Source: Phalacrocorax aristotelis
Taxonomy: Eukaryota; Chordata; Aves; Suliformes; Phalacrocoracidae
Assembly (NCBI RefSeq): GCF_949628215.1
Contig: NC_134276.1
Location: forward strand, 38,518,067 to 38,582,066
Direction of reading: 5' to 3'
DNA: 64,000 nt
Made by a program: the position numbers and the translations under genes. Below the pieces are notes generated by a model. The model worked only from the letters and a program-made list of their open reading frames with translations, ran no database searches and was not told where the DNA came from. Position 1 is the stretch's first letter. Each line of letters opens with the position of its first letter. Below are positions 40,381-51,000 of the stretch, piece after piece.

Positions 40381-40440
40381 GGGTTGATCTACAGGCTTGG
40401 GTAGATCAACCCTGAGATCTATAGTAGATCTACACCCAAG
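40381..40440. repeat. Nested GATC-rich inverted repeats
   Basis: GGGTTGATCTAC (40381-40392) and GTAGATCAACCC (40401-40412) are perfect 12-bp inverted arms around an 8-base loop. A second, overlapping pair is CTTGGGTAGATC (40396-40407) with GATCTACACCCAAG (40427-40440), perfect except for a 2-base insertion. Five GATC sites fall within about 60 bp. It sits immediately upstream of the recognisable 5' edge of the long CR1. It may be a decayed palindromic element or part of the insertion junction. Confidence 0.7.
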
Positions 40441-40454
40441 ATCTGCAGTGTATT

Positions 40455-41446
40455 GGGTGTTGCTGCCTTAGCCTAGAGGTTATAGTTGTAGGCGACTCCC
40501 TTCTGAGGGGAACAGAGGGTCCAATATGCTGGACAGAACCTCCTCTCAGGGAGGTCTGCCTCCACGGGGCCCGGGTTAAGGACGTCACTAGGAAAGTTCC
40601 TAGCCCGGTACAGCCCTCAGACTATTACCCATTACTGCTCTTCCACGTGGGAGGTGATGAAGCTGCCACACGTAGTCCAAGGGCAATCAAAAGTGACTTC
40701 AGGGCCTTGGGATGGCTAGTAAGGGACTCTGGAGCACAGGTTAATTTTTCTTTTCTTCTTCCAGTTGTGAGCAGCGACACTGGAAGGAACAGATGCACCC
40801 AGTCTAACGCATGGCTCTGTGGCTGGTGTCATCACCACAGTTTTGAGCTTTTTGATAATGGGATGGTCGACACAGCACCAGGCTTGCTGGAGTGTCATGG
40901 GATTCCCATTTCTCAGAGGGGAAAGGGGGTCTTTGCTCGTGAGCTTGCAGGGCTCATTGACAGAGATTGAAACTAGCCTTGAAGGGGGAGGGGGTTAATA
41001 TCGGGCTTGCCTGAGACAAGGTGAAGGACAACACATCAAGGTTAGAGGGACAGGGTGCTAGCGAGGGCCCTCAGCCTGTGTCTCTGAGATGTGTTGCATT
41101 CACTGGAGCACAGCTGAAGTTGTACGGAGATGAGCCAGGGGCTCCTGAGGTAATAGGAGCCAAGAGAGGGACACTGGTGAAAGACCTCAGAGGAACAGGG
41201 AGAAGGTGTGTTCCTCTAAGAAGGTGACAAGATGACAGCCCAGCTGAAGTGCCTCTACACAAATGTTATGCAGCATGGGCAATAAACAAGAGGAGCTGGA
41301 AGCCATTGTAAAGCAGGAAAACTGACATAGTTGCATTACTGAAACATGGTGGGATGACTCGCACAACTGAAGTGCTGCAATGGATGGCTACACAGTCTTC
41401 AGAAGGGGTAGGCAAGGCAGGAGAGGCGGTGGGGTAGCTCTGTATG
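40455..41446 (+). repeat. Long CR1 LINE, 5' part (ORF1 esterase and start of ORF2)
   Basis: The left part of a long CR1. From about 40476 to 40970 one frame stays open and encodes the ORF1 SGNH/GDSL-esterase-like domain. It begins 'VIVVGDSLLRGTEG', with the GDSL nucleophile block at 40491-40502, and continues 'DYYPLLLFHVGGDEAATRSP' and 'KSDFRALGWLVRDSGAQV'. It ends 'GKGVFARELAGLIDRD'. The C-terminal catalytic D..H block, normally DGIH, reads HGIP at 40896-40907, so the esterase is dead. The 5' UTR and N-terminal ORF1 are absent. After a linker, ORF2 begins near 41240; its endonuclease region shows 'ETWWDDSH' at 41341-41364 and 'RRGRQGRRGGVALYV' up to the break. Indels disrupt ORF2. The element continues at 42156 after an LTR insertion. 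It is longer than most bird CR1 copies, which are usually only 3' ends. Confidence 0.9.
41442..41446. repeat. Left target-site duplication (GTATG)
   Basis: GTATG precedes the LTR and is repeated exactly at 42151-42155. Removing the LTR and one copy gives an uninterrupted CR1 reading at this point. Confidence 0.93.
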
Positions 41447-41591
41447 TGTAAGGGACTAGAAACCTGCCTCAACATTGTTGGCAGAATGGCTTGACTACCA
41501 AGGCTTCACCATGACGGCAACTGAGGAAGTTCTACCCAACAGGAACATATATCTATATCTTCTTGTCTCTGAGCACATAGGCCCAGTCCCC

Positions 41592-41603
41592 TGCACATGC
41601 GCC
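41592..41603 (+). promoter_or_regulatory. NRF1-like motif, first copy
   Basis: TGCACATGCGCC differs by one base from the second site 101 bp downstream. It is close to the known NRF1 consensus TGCGCATGCGCA. It lies in the expected promoter (U3) part of the LTR. Confidence 0.4.
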
Positions 41604-41692
41604 TGGCCCCAGGGTCATCTTACAACATATGGGAGGGGGTCTTGGACCCCCAGAACCCCCTGGAACTGTCAAACACCCTCTAGTGACGATAC

Positions 41693-41704
41693 TGCGCATG
41701 CGCC
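41693..41704 (+). promoter_or_regulatory. NRF1-like motif, second copy
   Basis: TGCGCATGCGCC contains the full GCGCATGCGC palindrome typical of NRF1 sites. It is a strong motif match by eye inside the LTR. Activity is inferred only. Confidence 0.5.
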
Positions 41705-41941
41705 CCACTGCCGAGTGGGAGGTGCGGCCATGCAAACCGGCTCATTGACTGTGCAGCGGGACAATGCTACAAATGGCGGAACCAGCGGAGACCAGTTGGA
41801 ACGTTCCCCCACCGGACTGAAGACACATCGGACTGACGGGACGCCGCAGATCCGTGGTGGTAGCTGTTGTAACTCTCTTTCTGTCTCTTTCTCCTTTTTT
41901 CCTCTTTCTCTCCTTTTCTCTTGTGTACTTGTTGGCGGCCA

Positions 41942-41947
41942 AATAAA
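41942..41947 (+). terminator. LTR polyadenylation signal
   Basis: AATAAA sits about 200 bases before the LTR end, followed by a G/T-rich stretch ('gagtccgttttgagtctt'). This is the expected position for the R-region poly(A) signal and supports plus orientation. Confidence 0.6.
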
Positions 41948-42150
41948 GTGACTTGGCGCTTGAGTCCGTTTTGAGTCTTAATTCTGTTCCCGAGAATACA
42001 AGAAACCTGGTCACGAAAACACATCCAATTAAACATCACTCAGAAGTTAAGCCCAGCCGCCCCTAGCCGCCCAGAATTATCTGAGGTTGGTTAGAAAGCA
42101 AGGGGGCTCAACTTCTGCCAAATTGTGCAGCCCAACAGTGGGTCGTGACA

Positions 42151-42155
42151 GTATG
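42151..42155. repeat. Right target-site duplication (GTATG)
   Basis: Exact copy of 41442-41446. After it the CR1 sequence resumes in register ('ttagggaatgtttggattg'). Confidence 0.93.
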
Positions 42156-44784
42156 TTAGGGAATGTTTGGATTGTCTAGAGCTTAATGATGGTGACAACA
42201 GGGTTGAGTGTTTAATGGGTAAGAATCGGGGAAGGCCAACAAGTCAAATATCATGGGGGGAGTCTGTTACACACCACCCTACCAGGATGAAGAGGCAGAT
42301 GAATTATTCTATAAGCAGCTGGGAGAAGCCTCATAATCGCTAACCCTTGTCCTTGTGGGGGACTTCAATCTACAGGATGTCTGCTGGAAATACAACACAG
42401 CAGAGAGGAAACAGTCTAGGAGGTTCCTGGAGTGTGTGGAACATAACTTCCTGACACAGCTGGTGAGAAACCAACTAGGGATGGTGCCCTGCTTGACCTG
42501 TTGTTCATGAACAGAGAAGGACTTGCAGGTGGTATGATGGTTGGAGGCTGTCTTGGGCAAAGCAATCATGAAATCAGAGAATTTTTGATTCTTGGAGAAG
42601 TAAGGAGGGGGGTCAGAAGAAGTGCTACCTTGGACTTCTGGAGGGCAGACTTTGCCCTGTTTAGGAGACTGATCGACAGAATCCCCTGGGAAGCAGCCCT
42701 GAAGGGCAAAGGAGTCCAGGAAGGCTGGACATTCTTCAATGAGGAAGACTAAAAGGCACAAGAACAGGCCATTCCCATGTGCCAACAGACAAGCCAGCAG
42801 GGAAGACTGGTGTGGCTGAACAGAGAGCTTTGGCTGGAACTCAGGGTAAAAGAGAGTTTATGACCTTTGGAAGAAGGGGCAGGCAACTCAGGAGGACGAT
42901 AAAGGTACAGGGAGGTTATGCAGGGAGAAAATTAGAAGGGCTAAAGCCCAACTAGAATTTAATCTGGCTGTTCCTGTAGAAGACAATAAAAAATACTTCT
43001 ATAAATCCATTAGCAGCAAAAGGAGGGCTAAGGAGAATCTCCAGCCTTTATTAGATGTGGGAGGAAACACAGCAACAAAGGATAAGGAAAAGGCTGAGGT
43101 ACTTAATGCCTTCTTTGCCTCAGTCTTTAATAGTAAGACCAGTTGTTCTCTGGGTACCCAGCCCCCTGAGGGGGAAGACAGGGAAGGGGAGAAGAATGGA
43201 GCCCCCATATTCAATGGGGAAATGGTTAGTGACCTGCTACAACACCTAGACACACACAGGTCTAGGGGGCCAGATGGGATCCACTCAAGGGTACTGAGGA
43301 AGCTGGTGGAAGTGCCCACAAACCCACTTTCAACCATTTACCAGCAGTCCTGGCTAACCAGGGAGGCCCCAGTTGAGTGGAGGTTAGCAAACGTGACACT
43401 CATCTACAAGAAAGGCTGCAAGGAGGATCTGGCATACTTTAGGCTTGTCCATCTGGCCTCGGTGCCAGGGAAAGTTATGGAGCAGATCATCTTGAGTGCC
43501 ATCATGTGGCACATACAGGACAACCAAGTGATCAGGCCCAGTCAGCATGGGTTTAGGAAAGGCAGGTCCAGCTTAACTAGCCTGATCTACTTCTATGACA
43601 AGGGACCCACTCAGTGGATGAGGGAAAGGCTGTGGATGTTGTCTACCTAGACTTGAGTAAAGCCTTTGACACTGTTCCCCACAGCATTCTCCTGCAGGAA
43701 CTGGCTGTTCATGGCTTCGACAGGTGTACTTTTTCCTGGGTAGAAAACAGGCTGGTGCCTGGGCACAAAGAGTGGTGGTGAATGGAGTTAAATCTAGTTG
43801 GTGGCTTGTCACAAGTAGAGTTCCCCAGGGCTCAGTATTAGGCCAGTCTTGTTTAGGATCTTTATCAGTGATCTGGACGAGGTGATCACGTGCACCCTCA
43901 GCAAGTCTGCAGATGACACCAAGCTGGACGGGAGTGTTGATCTGCTTGAGGGAAGGAAAGGTCTGCAGATGGATCTGGGCAGGCTGGATTGATGGGCCAA
44001 GATCATCTGAATGAGATTCAACAAGGCCAAGTTTGGGGTCCTGCACTTTGGTCACAAGAACCTTATACAATGCTACAGGCTTGGGGAAGAATGGCTGGAA
44101 AGATGCCTGGTGGGGAAGGACCTGGAGGCGTTGGTTGACAGCCAGCTGAACATGAGCCAGCAGCATGCCCAGGTGGCCAAGAAGGCCATCAGCATCCTGG
44201 CTTGTATCAGGAATAGTGTGGCCATCAGGAGAGGGAAGTGATCGTGCCCCTGTACTCGGCACTGGTGAGGCCACACATTGAACACTGTGCTCAGTTTTGG
44301 GCTCCTCAGTACAAGAAAGACATTGAGGTGCTGGAGCACATCCAAAGAAAAGCAATGAAGCTGTTGAAGGGTCTGGAGCACAAGTCTTCTGAGGAGCAGC
44401 TGAGGGAACTGGGGTTGTTTAGTCTGGAGGAGACTGAGGGGAGACCTTATCGCTCCCTACAACTCCCTGAAAGGAGGTTGTAGTGAGGTGGGTGTTGGTC
44501 TCTCTTCCCAAGTAACAAGTGATAGGAGGAAATGGCCTCAAGTTGGGTCGGGGGAGGTTTAGATGGATATTAGGAAATATTACTTCACTGAAATGGTTGT
44601 CAGGGATTGGACCAGACTGCCCAGGGAAGTGGTTGAGTCACCATCCCTGGAGGTATTTAAAAGAAGTTTGCATGTGGTGCTTAGGGACATGGTTTACTGG
44701 TGAACTGGCAGTGTCAGGTTTATGGTTGGACTTGATGATCTTAAAGGTCTTTTCCAACCTATGCAATTCTGTGTATCTGTGTAT
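42156..44784 (+). repeat. Long CR1 LINE, 3' part (ORF2 endonuclease, RT, 3' end)
   Basis: Continuation of the interrupted CR1. The endonuclease C-terminus reads 'NREGLAGGMMVGG' and 'TLDFWRADFALFRRL' (frame open 42501-42752). The reverse-transcriptase N-terminal part is open at 43057-43650, with 'FNGEMVSDLLQHLDTHRSRG', 'KKGCKEDLAYFRLVHLASVP' and 'HGFRKGRSSLTSLI'. Domain A follows in another frame as 'DLSKAFDTVPH' (43650-43682). The catalytic box reads 'SADDTKL', with ADD at 43909-43917, so the aspartates persist. Then come the ORF2 C-terminal blocks ('[20 protein letters not shown]', 44262 onward; '[11 protein letters not shown]'). The 3' UTR ends with 'ccaacctatgcaattctgtg' at about 44784. 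Frameshifts and stops between blocks make it non-functional. Together with 40455-41446 the element is about 3.6 kb without the LTR. Confidence 0.95.
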
Positions 44785-47700
44785 CAGTGGGGCTGGACAG
44801 GCAACTTAAGGTGTTGCTTCCATGCCCAAACTGCAGGTATTTTATGCCACCCTGAGAGCTACCTGACACTGTGTGAGACACCCTCCGGCACACAAAGGCC
44901 ACAAGGCCTTTAGCACGTATAGCAAGACCCTCCAAGATGTCTCCCTAACTTGTCTACCCCATATATATGCCACGATTTCACATTGCAGCCTGTCATGAGC
45001 AGTTCTGCCCAGCAGTGTCCATTAGTATCAACCTTAATTTCATTGGGACAAACTACAACAAATTCAACTTTAAAGGCAAGAGAATCATGAGGGAAGCCAA
45101 AGACTGCAGAGAGCACCAGGTATTCCCTGCCTACCATCCTTCTTTGTAAGGGCACTGTTGTTGTCTTGTACATTGAGTGACAGTATGGATAGCAGTTGGC
45201 AGTTGGCCTTCAGCAGTGCCTCCACTGTTACTGAGTTTTGTTCAGGTCCATCATGTGTATCGATTTCGGACATCAACTACTAGTGGGACACTAACTTCTC
45301 AACGGAACAGACCATGTTCGTAGCTCTCAGGAAGCAGCAAGCATGGGCTGCCCCACAAGGGAAGGAAGCCAGGAGCTGAGGGCAACAGCAGTAGGGCAAT
45401 GATCCCACCCAGGCGGGCACAATCCTGCAGTACTTGAGCACATACGATGCCAATATTCAAGATTACTAGACATGTCTGCAGTGATGAAGCAGCTGCAAGG
45501 TCAAGCCAGCAAGTCAATTCAGGGGTCAGGATCAGGAAGGCACACAGCCAGGCACAAGTCTTGAGGATGGATGCCTGAGCTTCAACACAGTTCCCAAGCA
45601 AAGGGCAGGAGGTCCCCATGAGGCTTCCCATAGCTCCTTCTCATACAGCTCTTTCCCCAGCAGCCTGATCCAAGGCTACAGCTGCTCCAAATCAGAGCTG
45701 GACTGGAGCACAAGCAGCCAAACCCCAAAGAGGGCGGAAGAGGATGCAGAGCCTCTTGGTGTACTCAGAGCCCTGACAGCAGCATGCTTATTTCCAGATT
45801 TCCATCCAGTCCAGAAGGTATCAGTCTCTTAAAAGTAATCTTGTTAGAGATGAGGCACAGCTGTTCAGGGCTGGCATGTTTACTGCAGCCTGGTGAAAGT
45901 CTGCAAAGCCATATGCCATTTGATCCTCTGCTCCCTGGCTATTTACCAACTCAGTGTCCAGAGGACCAGTAGGTTGAGCTGTGCCAGAATCACTAACAAA
46001 CACAAGCCCTTCTGCTGGCCCTCAAGGGGGCTCACCAGCATCATAATTATAGATTACACTCTGCTTTAGTTTGTGATCCATTGTACTCTAGTAATCATTG
46101 CAGTGGTTCATTCACGCTTTCAGATCTGAGCTGTCCACCTTTTGACAAGCAGCCACACAGACCTGGCAATAGCATCATCATGCCATAGATAAACACCTCT
46201 ATCCTGACAACCACAGTGCCTTGGTAATTGTCTTTTGATGGCAGCAGTACTGTCTTTGAGACTCATATAATGCCAGCGTGAACTATACCTTCAAGCTCAC
46301 CATGGCCTGCCACGCATTTTGTGATTTGCAGGAGAAAGTGGGGAGTGTGGTCAAACTGAAAGGTTCCAGAAGTGGGCAGTCAGATGACAAAATCAGTTAG
46401 AGCAGCCTGAGAAAAATGTTAGTGTTGGCCTTAGGGGAAGTTATCTTTCCTTGCAACATCACCTTAACTACACAGTCTGTGGCTACGGATGGTGGAATTA
46501 TGTCCAAGACTTCATAGTTCTTAACAATTTCCAGGCTTCAAAATGTGCCTCCTGTTTATCTCAAGCTTCTTTCTTTCCCCTCATTAAGAATTCATTACTT
46601 CTGTAATTTTCCCTTCTCTTTACTCTGTGAAAAGTCAATTCCTTCTCCAGATGCTGTAACAGATGACAGCTGCTTGATTCCTGATTGAGACACAACAGGT
46701 CAGGCTTGGTCTCTCACCACTAGCAAACACCTCCCCAGTGTGAAACACTTGTAGTAACCAGTCCTCCTTGCTCTTTGTCTACAGTTTAGGGAAGTTCATG
46801 ATAGAAGAAGGATAAGGAGAAAGACTAAGTGCTGACTACTGTCCTCCCACTTCAGATGAAACAGAGGAAACATTCACATGCAGCCCTGCATATTTTGGTT
46901 GCAGTGCAGCAAGACTACATGCAGTAAAGCTAATCCTTCTGACTGCAGCCAAATCATATCAGGATCTGGCCCATTACAGGACACAGAGATAGACGCCCTT
47001 GTTGGAACCCCAGCACACTCCTGGAAAAACAGTGACCAGAAGTGAAGGCCCTTTACCTTTAGTGCCTGAATACCCTGGGCTACAGATCCAGGGCAGAAAT
47101 CATCTGCTCTTGCATTCAGTGAGAGGACCTGTTATCCTCAGATAATGTAATGAAGAAAGCATATTCTATAAGACATGATATAAAAACTGAGACCAAAACA
47201 GCATTCTTGTCCTTGTGGGGGCCTCCCATCAAAGCCGGTGTTCAGGGTCTCCATCATGCTGTTGTTGGTTTCAGCACAGCAGGTTGGGGTGGATGATGCC
47301 ATAACTCACAACGAGCGTTACAGGTTTCTGCTCTTGCCCATTTCAGGCAGGTGTAGTCAACAGTTTCAGCTCCTCAGTCCTGTCAGCCCGCTGCTGAACC
47401 AAGGTGACTGGAGCTGGAGCTGGCAGGAGATCAAGGCAACCAGGATGAAATCAAGGCATGGGTGGGAACCTGTACGGCTCCTGCAAAACACTGGCTGTCC
47501 AGCTTTTGCTGTCTTGCCCTGTGCACTAGTTCTGTCCATTCTCTGCCTCACCAGTGCCCTAATGGAAGTGTAAAAAAAGACAAAACATTTTAGGTACTTA
47601 AAATAACAGAGCATTGTGGAAATAACCTCTTTGTCATAAATTAAGATGTCCCATTTCACACGGGCAGCCGTCAAGAAGAGCTGCATTTTAGGCATATCTT

Positions 47701-47970
47701 TACATGCCTATCATTACCTGGTACTCCAGAGGAGGCGCTGCCTCCCTCAGTCACTGGAAGACATGGGTACACGTTGTGGATTTTGTTAAGAAATCACAGG
47801 ATCTGGTTATTCTTTGCTAAAATAAACAACAAGAGCTAGTTGGTACCTATATACAATTTCTGCTCATAGGCTCTTATGTTTCTAATAAATAAGGCAGATA
47901 AATACAGGATATGCAAGCAAAGTGATGGTCATACAGAATTAAATAGTAGTAATAGTAATACTTTTAACTT
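44785..47970. other. Unassigned, GC-richer interval
   Basis: About 3.2 kb of mixed sequence, visibly richer in G+C than most of the window. The minus strand has several moderately long frames: 44910-45173, 45085-45276, 45299-45631 (110 codons, leucine-rich and hydrophobic) and 45821-46003. The plus strand has 47238-47573. They do not join into one product and no family is recognised. The interval could be a decayed repeat, a pseudogene or unique DNA. Confidence 0.3.
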
Positions 47971-48030
47971 TCACAGAATCACAGAATCAAAGGTTGGAAG
48001 GGACCTCAGGGATCATCTAGTCCAACCTTT
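47971..48030 (-). repeat. Very short CR1 3' tail
   Basis: 'tcacagaatcacagaatca' is the CR1 octamer tail read from the opposite strand. It is followed by 'ggttggaagggacctcaggg' and 'atcatctagtccaacc'. Only the last 60 bp or so of a CR1 remain, in minus orientation, next to a short 'agtagtaatagtaatac' tract. It is an extreme 5' truncation. Confidence 0.85.
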
Positions 48031-51000
48031 AATAATCTGAATGTAATAGAAAAAACAAGTGGTACTGCATAATTAAATGTGGCTTAGAAGCAGGGCGCAG
48101 CACAGATGAGGGGTCCTTATTACTTACTTTGGTCTTACATTACATTTTTGGACACTGTTGCATACTTGCAGTCAGTGTGCCTGAGATGACATATTAAAGC
48201 AATCTTGCCCTGTTTACCCCCTCTGCCTTTTTAAATAGCCATGTCATACTTTGAACATATGTAGTATCTAAAAGGTAAATTTAATAGATCTAAAACTTAG
48301 TGAAACATGGTAGTCTTTTAAGATCTTACTAAAACTTAAATAGCTTCATGTAAAGCACTTTGAAGATATAAAGTACTAGATATATTTTTTTCTTTGAAGG
48401 AGAAGATCAATACAGATAATTCTCCAGTTTTCCTTGAAAGCTGAAATCCCTTGTAAAAGATGCACCGGTGTAAGCTGTTAAGTCTCATGCCTTGTTTTTA
48501 GGTGATTCAGAATGCTGTTACTTTTTAAGCCTGTTTCAGCTTAAAACACAGAGAAACCCATCTTCAGGGACAAATTGTGGATAAATGAGTATGTTGCTCA
48601 TCAGACCTGTTTACACATTAATACAGCAGCAGAACTGCCTTGTTCTCAGGACCCAGAGCACATCCCTTCCAGGAGATTAGATGGCTGAGACAAGGAGTTT
48701 AGCTGGCCAAGTCCAAGGTCATCTTCACTGGCAGTAAGAGCGGTTGCAAAGCAGGTAAAAATGAGGCCCTGACTCTTCTTTCCCAGGGGTTACTTTTAAG
48801 CAGTGTCTGTACCCGCAGCCCCCACCTGGGCTACACCTCAGCCGTGTCACACCTACATCTGTGCTTGGGCTTGTACCTCCTCCATCCTGACCTGGACTCA
48901 GACCTGGCTTCTTGGCTGCGCTCGGACCTGTCTCATCCTGGTGGCCATGCTGGGTGATCATCAGGCTGGTCTGACCCTGGCCACTGTCTCTGGCCCTGAT
49001 CCTGACCAGGACTTGCTGTTCGACATCGTGGCTCTTTTTGCTGAGTTTACTGCTCCTGCCTCCCATGTTACCACACTCTGCTCCCGGCTTGCTGTCCCTC
49101 GAGAACTAGCCAGCTCTCATTGTTCCATGACACTTCTATGTTTCATTTGGAGAACAACTGGTTGAGGCATTTCTTAAAATTTAACATAGCTGATTTACAC
49201 ATGGAGCATTTTTAAATAGGCCTGTCAACCAGTCACATGTGGGGGTGCATTTGTGCAAACCATCACAATGACAAAGTTTTCTTTCTTTTGACCGGTACCG
49301 ACATCTTTCAAAGGTATTGCAGAAAGTGATTTTGTATCACAAACTATCCTGAAGCTACATATGAAACTTAGCAGTTGTAGTTGTTCCTCACAGACCTTGT
49401 TTTTTCGCCCCATACTTTTGCATAGCAAGCAATTTGAAACACATGCCTGGAAAGAGAAATTGGAATGAGCCTTTCAACTTCCATGAAGTATATCAAACAT
49501 ATATCGGATAGGAGACCACATGGGTTTTGTGAACAGTGATGCACTGATTCTCCTTGAGTAACATATATTTTTCAGAGAAAACGATGGAGGCACAGAGCTC
49601 CTCACAGGTGTGTTGGAGTCTTGGCTCGGTCCCTCTATAGCTCCAGGTACTCTGATGCTCATTAGTTTAGGCAATGTTGTTTATTCTAAAGGCAATGGAT
49701 ATAGAGATCTGCTCTAAGAATGCTTTATCATGAACACTTGGTACAGAGGGCCTTATCCCTCCAATTTGCAGGTTTCTCACTGCCTGGCAGGCATTGTATC
49801 ACCTTCTGTTTTACACTGGAGCTAATTATTTACCTCATTGCTAACAGCCGATAGAAACAGCAAAGATCGGGCAGTGCCCTCTGTGAGCAGAGAAACATGC
49901 GCTAATGGGGACTTCTCATGTACAAAAGGATGTGTGTATATATATAGATATGTATATCAGCATGCATATAATGAATTTGTTAGAGCAGATGCCTGCAGAC
50001 CTTTAAGAAGGACAGCACTGGGTACTACATTTTCATTATAGATGGTGTTTGGTGCCATGAGGTGCAACAGCTAGCCATATGCTAGTGTAAATTGCTTGTA
50101 TAATTGCCTGGTGATTTCTATGAAGATTTAAGTAAGCAAAGGCTTCCATGTCTTAAACTAACATGAAGTAATGCATAGCTCCGTAATTCTCATTATCTTC
50201 TCCTAGGTCATACTCTGTCCCTTACTAATTGGCCCTATGGGCACCTCTTTTTGAGTTACAATAATGTTTACAACCTTTTCTCAATAATCTAACGTGCAGC
50301 CAGGTCAGACTCCAAATGTAAGGTGCTTTTATTCCCACTTCTTTTGCATAGTAAGTGTCTGAACTGGCACTACACTTCCACCTGTCTGCTGGTGCTTTTC
50401 CATGTCGAGCAGCTGCTTCGGTTGTTAAGTGTGCAACACGGGTTTGACTTGGCTACTAACATTTCAGCATGGCTCTTCTGCTTAACTTTACAGTATTCCT
50501 CAGCACTAATTTAAGAGCTTCTTTGGTACAGATATACAGTAGGTGTATTTCAGGGCTCTTATGTTAGTTCTCCTTGACATTATTCCTTCGGAAATGCTTA
50601 TTCACCCAGAGTCTTGTAATGATACGGGACTGTAGAACCTTTGAAAATTCACACAGCGATATGGTTATTCAATCCATGAACTATACGGCTGGCTGGGCTG
50701 GCTCAGTTTACTACACTCTGTGTAGGTGGCTCTGGTGATTGCTCTCTATGAGCTTCCATCAAAAATCCCTTGTTGCACTTTCCCAGTTAATAACGGTCCC
50801 TCCGCTAAATTTTTTTTTTTTTTAAACAACCAGCACAAGGATTAAAACTTCCCTGAGTGCAATACTCATTGCTTTGAGATTTTGCTGGCAGAGATCACAT
50901 ACACGCGTCTTCTATTTTCAAGTGGAAATTTGCAATTTTAGAGCTAGAGTATGTTCTGTTAAGACTCCATATCAGAGGAGCTTCAAGGGTTGTTATATGT

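Larger units (their letters stand above)
41447..42150 (+). mobile_element. Solo LTR inserted in the CR1
   Basis: A 704-bp solitary LTR bounded by TGTAAGGG at the left and TCGTGACA at the right, giving TGT...ACA termini and a perfect 5-bp target duplication. No internal retroviral sequence remains. A polyadenylation signal AATAAA (41942-41947), followed by 'gcgcttgagtccgttttgag', fits the end of R/U5 in plus orientation. A pyrimidine-rich tract (about 41875-41930) precedes it. Two NRF1-like sites occur upstream (41592-41603 and 41693-41704). The 5-bp duplication is usual for ERVL-like integrations but does not settle the class. The 158-codon frame at 41475-41951 spans the LTR and has no retroviral domain; it is treated as chance. 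It is younger than the CR1 it interrupts. Confidence 0.9.

Noticed and set aside
41475-41951. 158-codon open frame
   Set aside because: It lies entirely within the solo LTR, and the translation shows no retroviral domain. It reflects the GC-rich, stop-poor U3/R sequence.
43573-44355. 260-codon minus-strand open frame
   Set aside because: It is antisense to the CR1 ORF2 reverse-transcriptase region, which fully explains the sequence on the plus strand.
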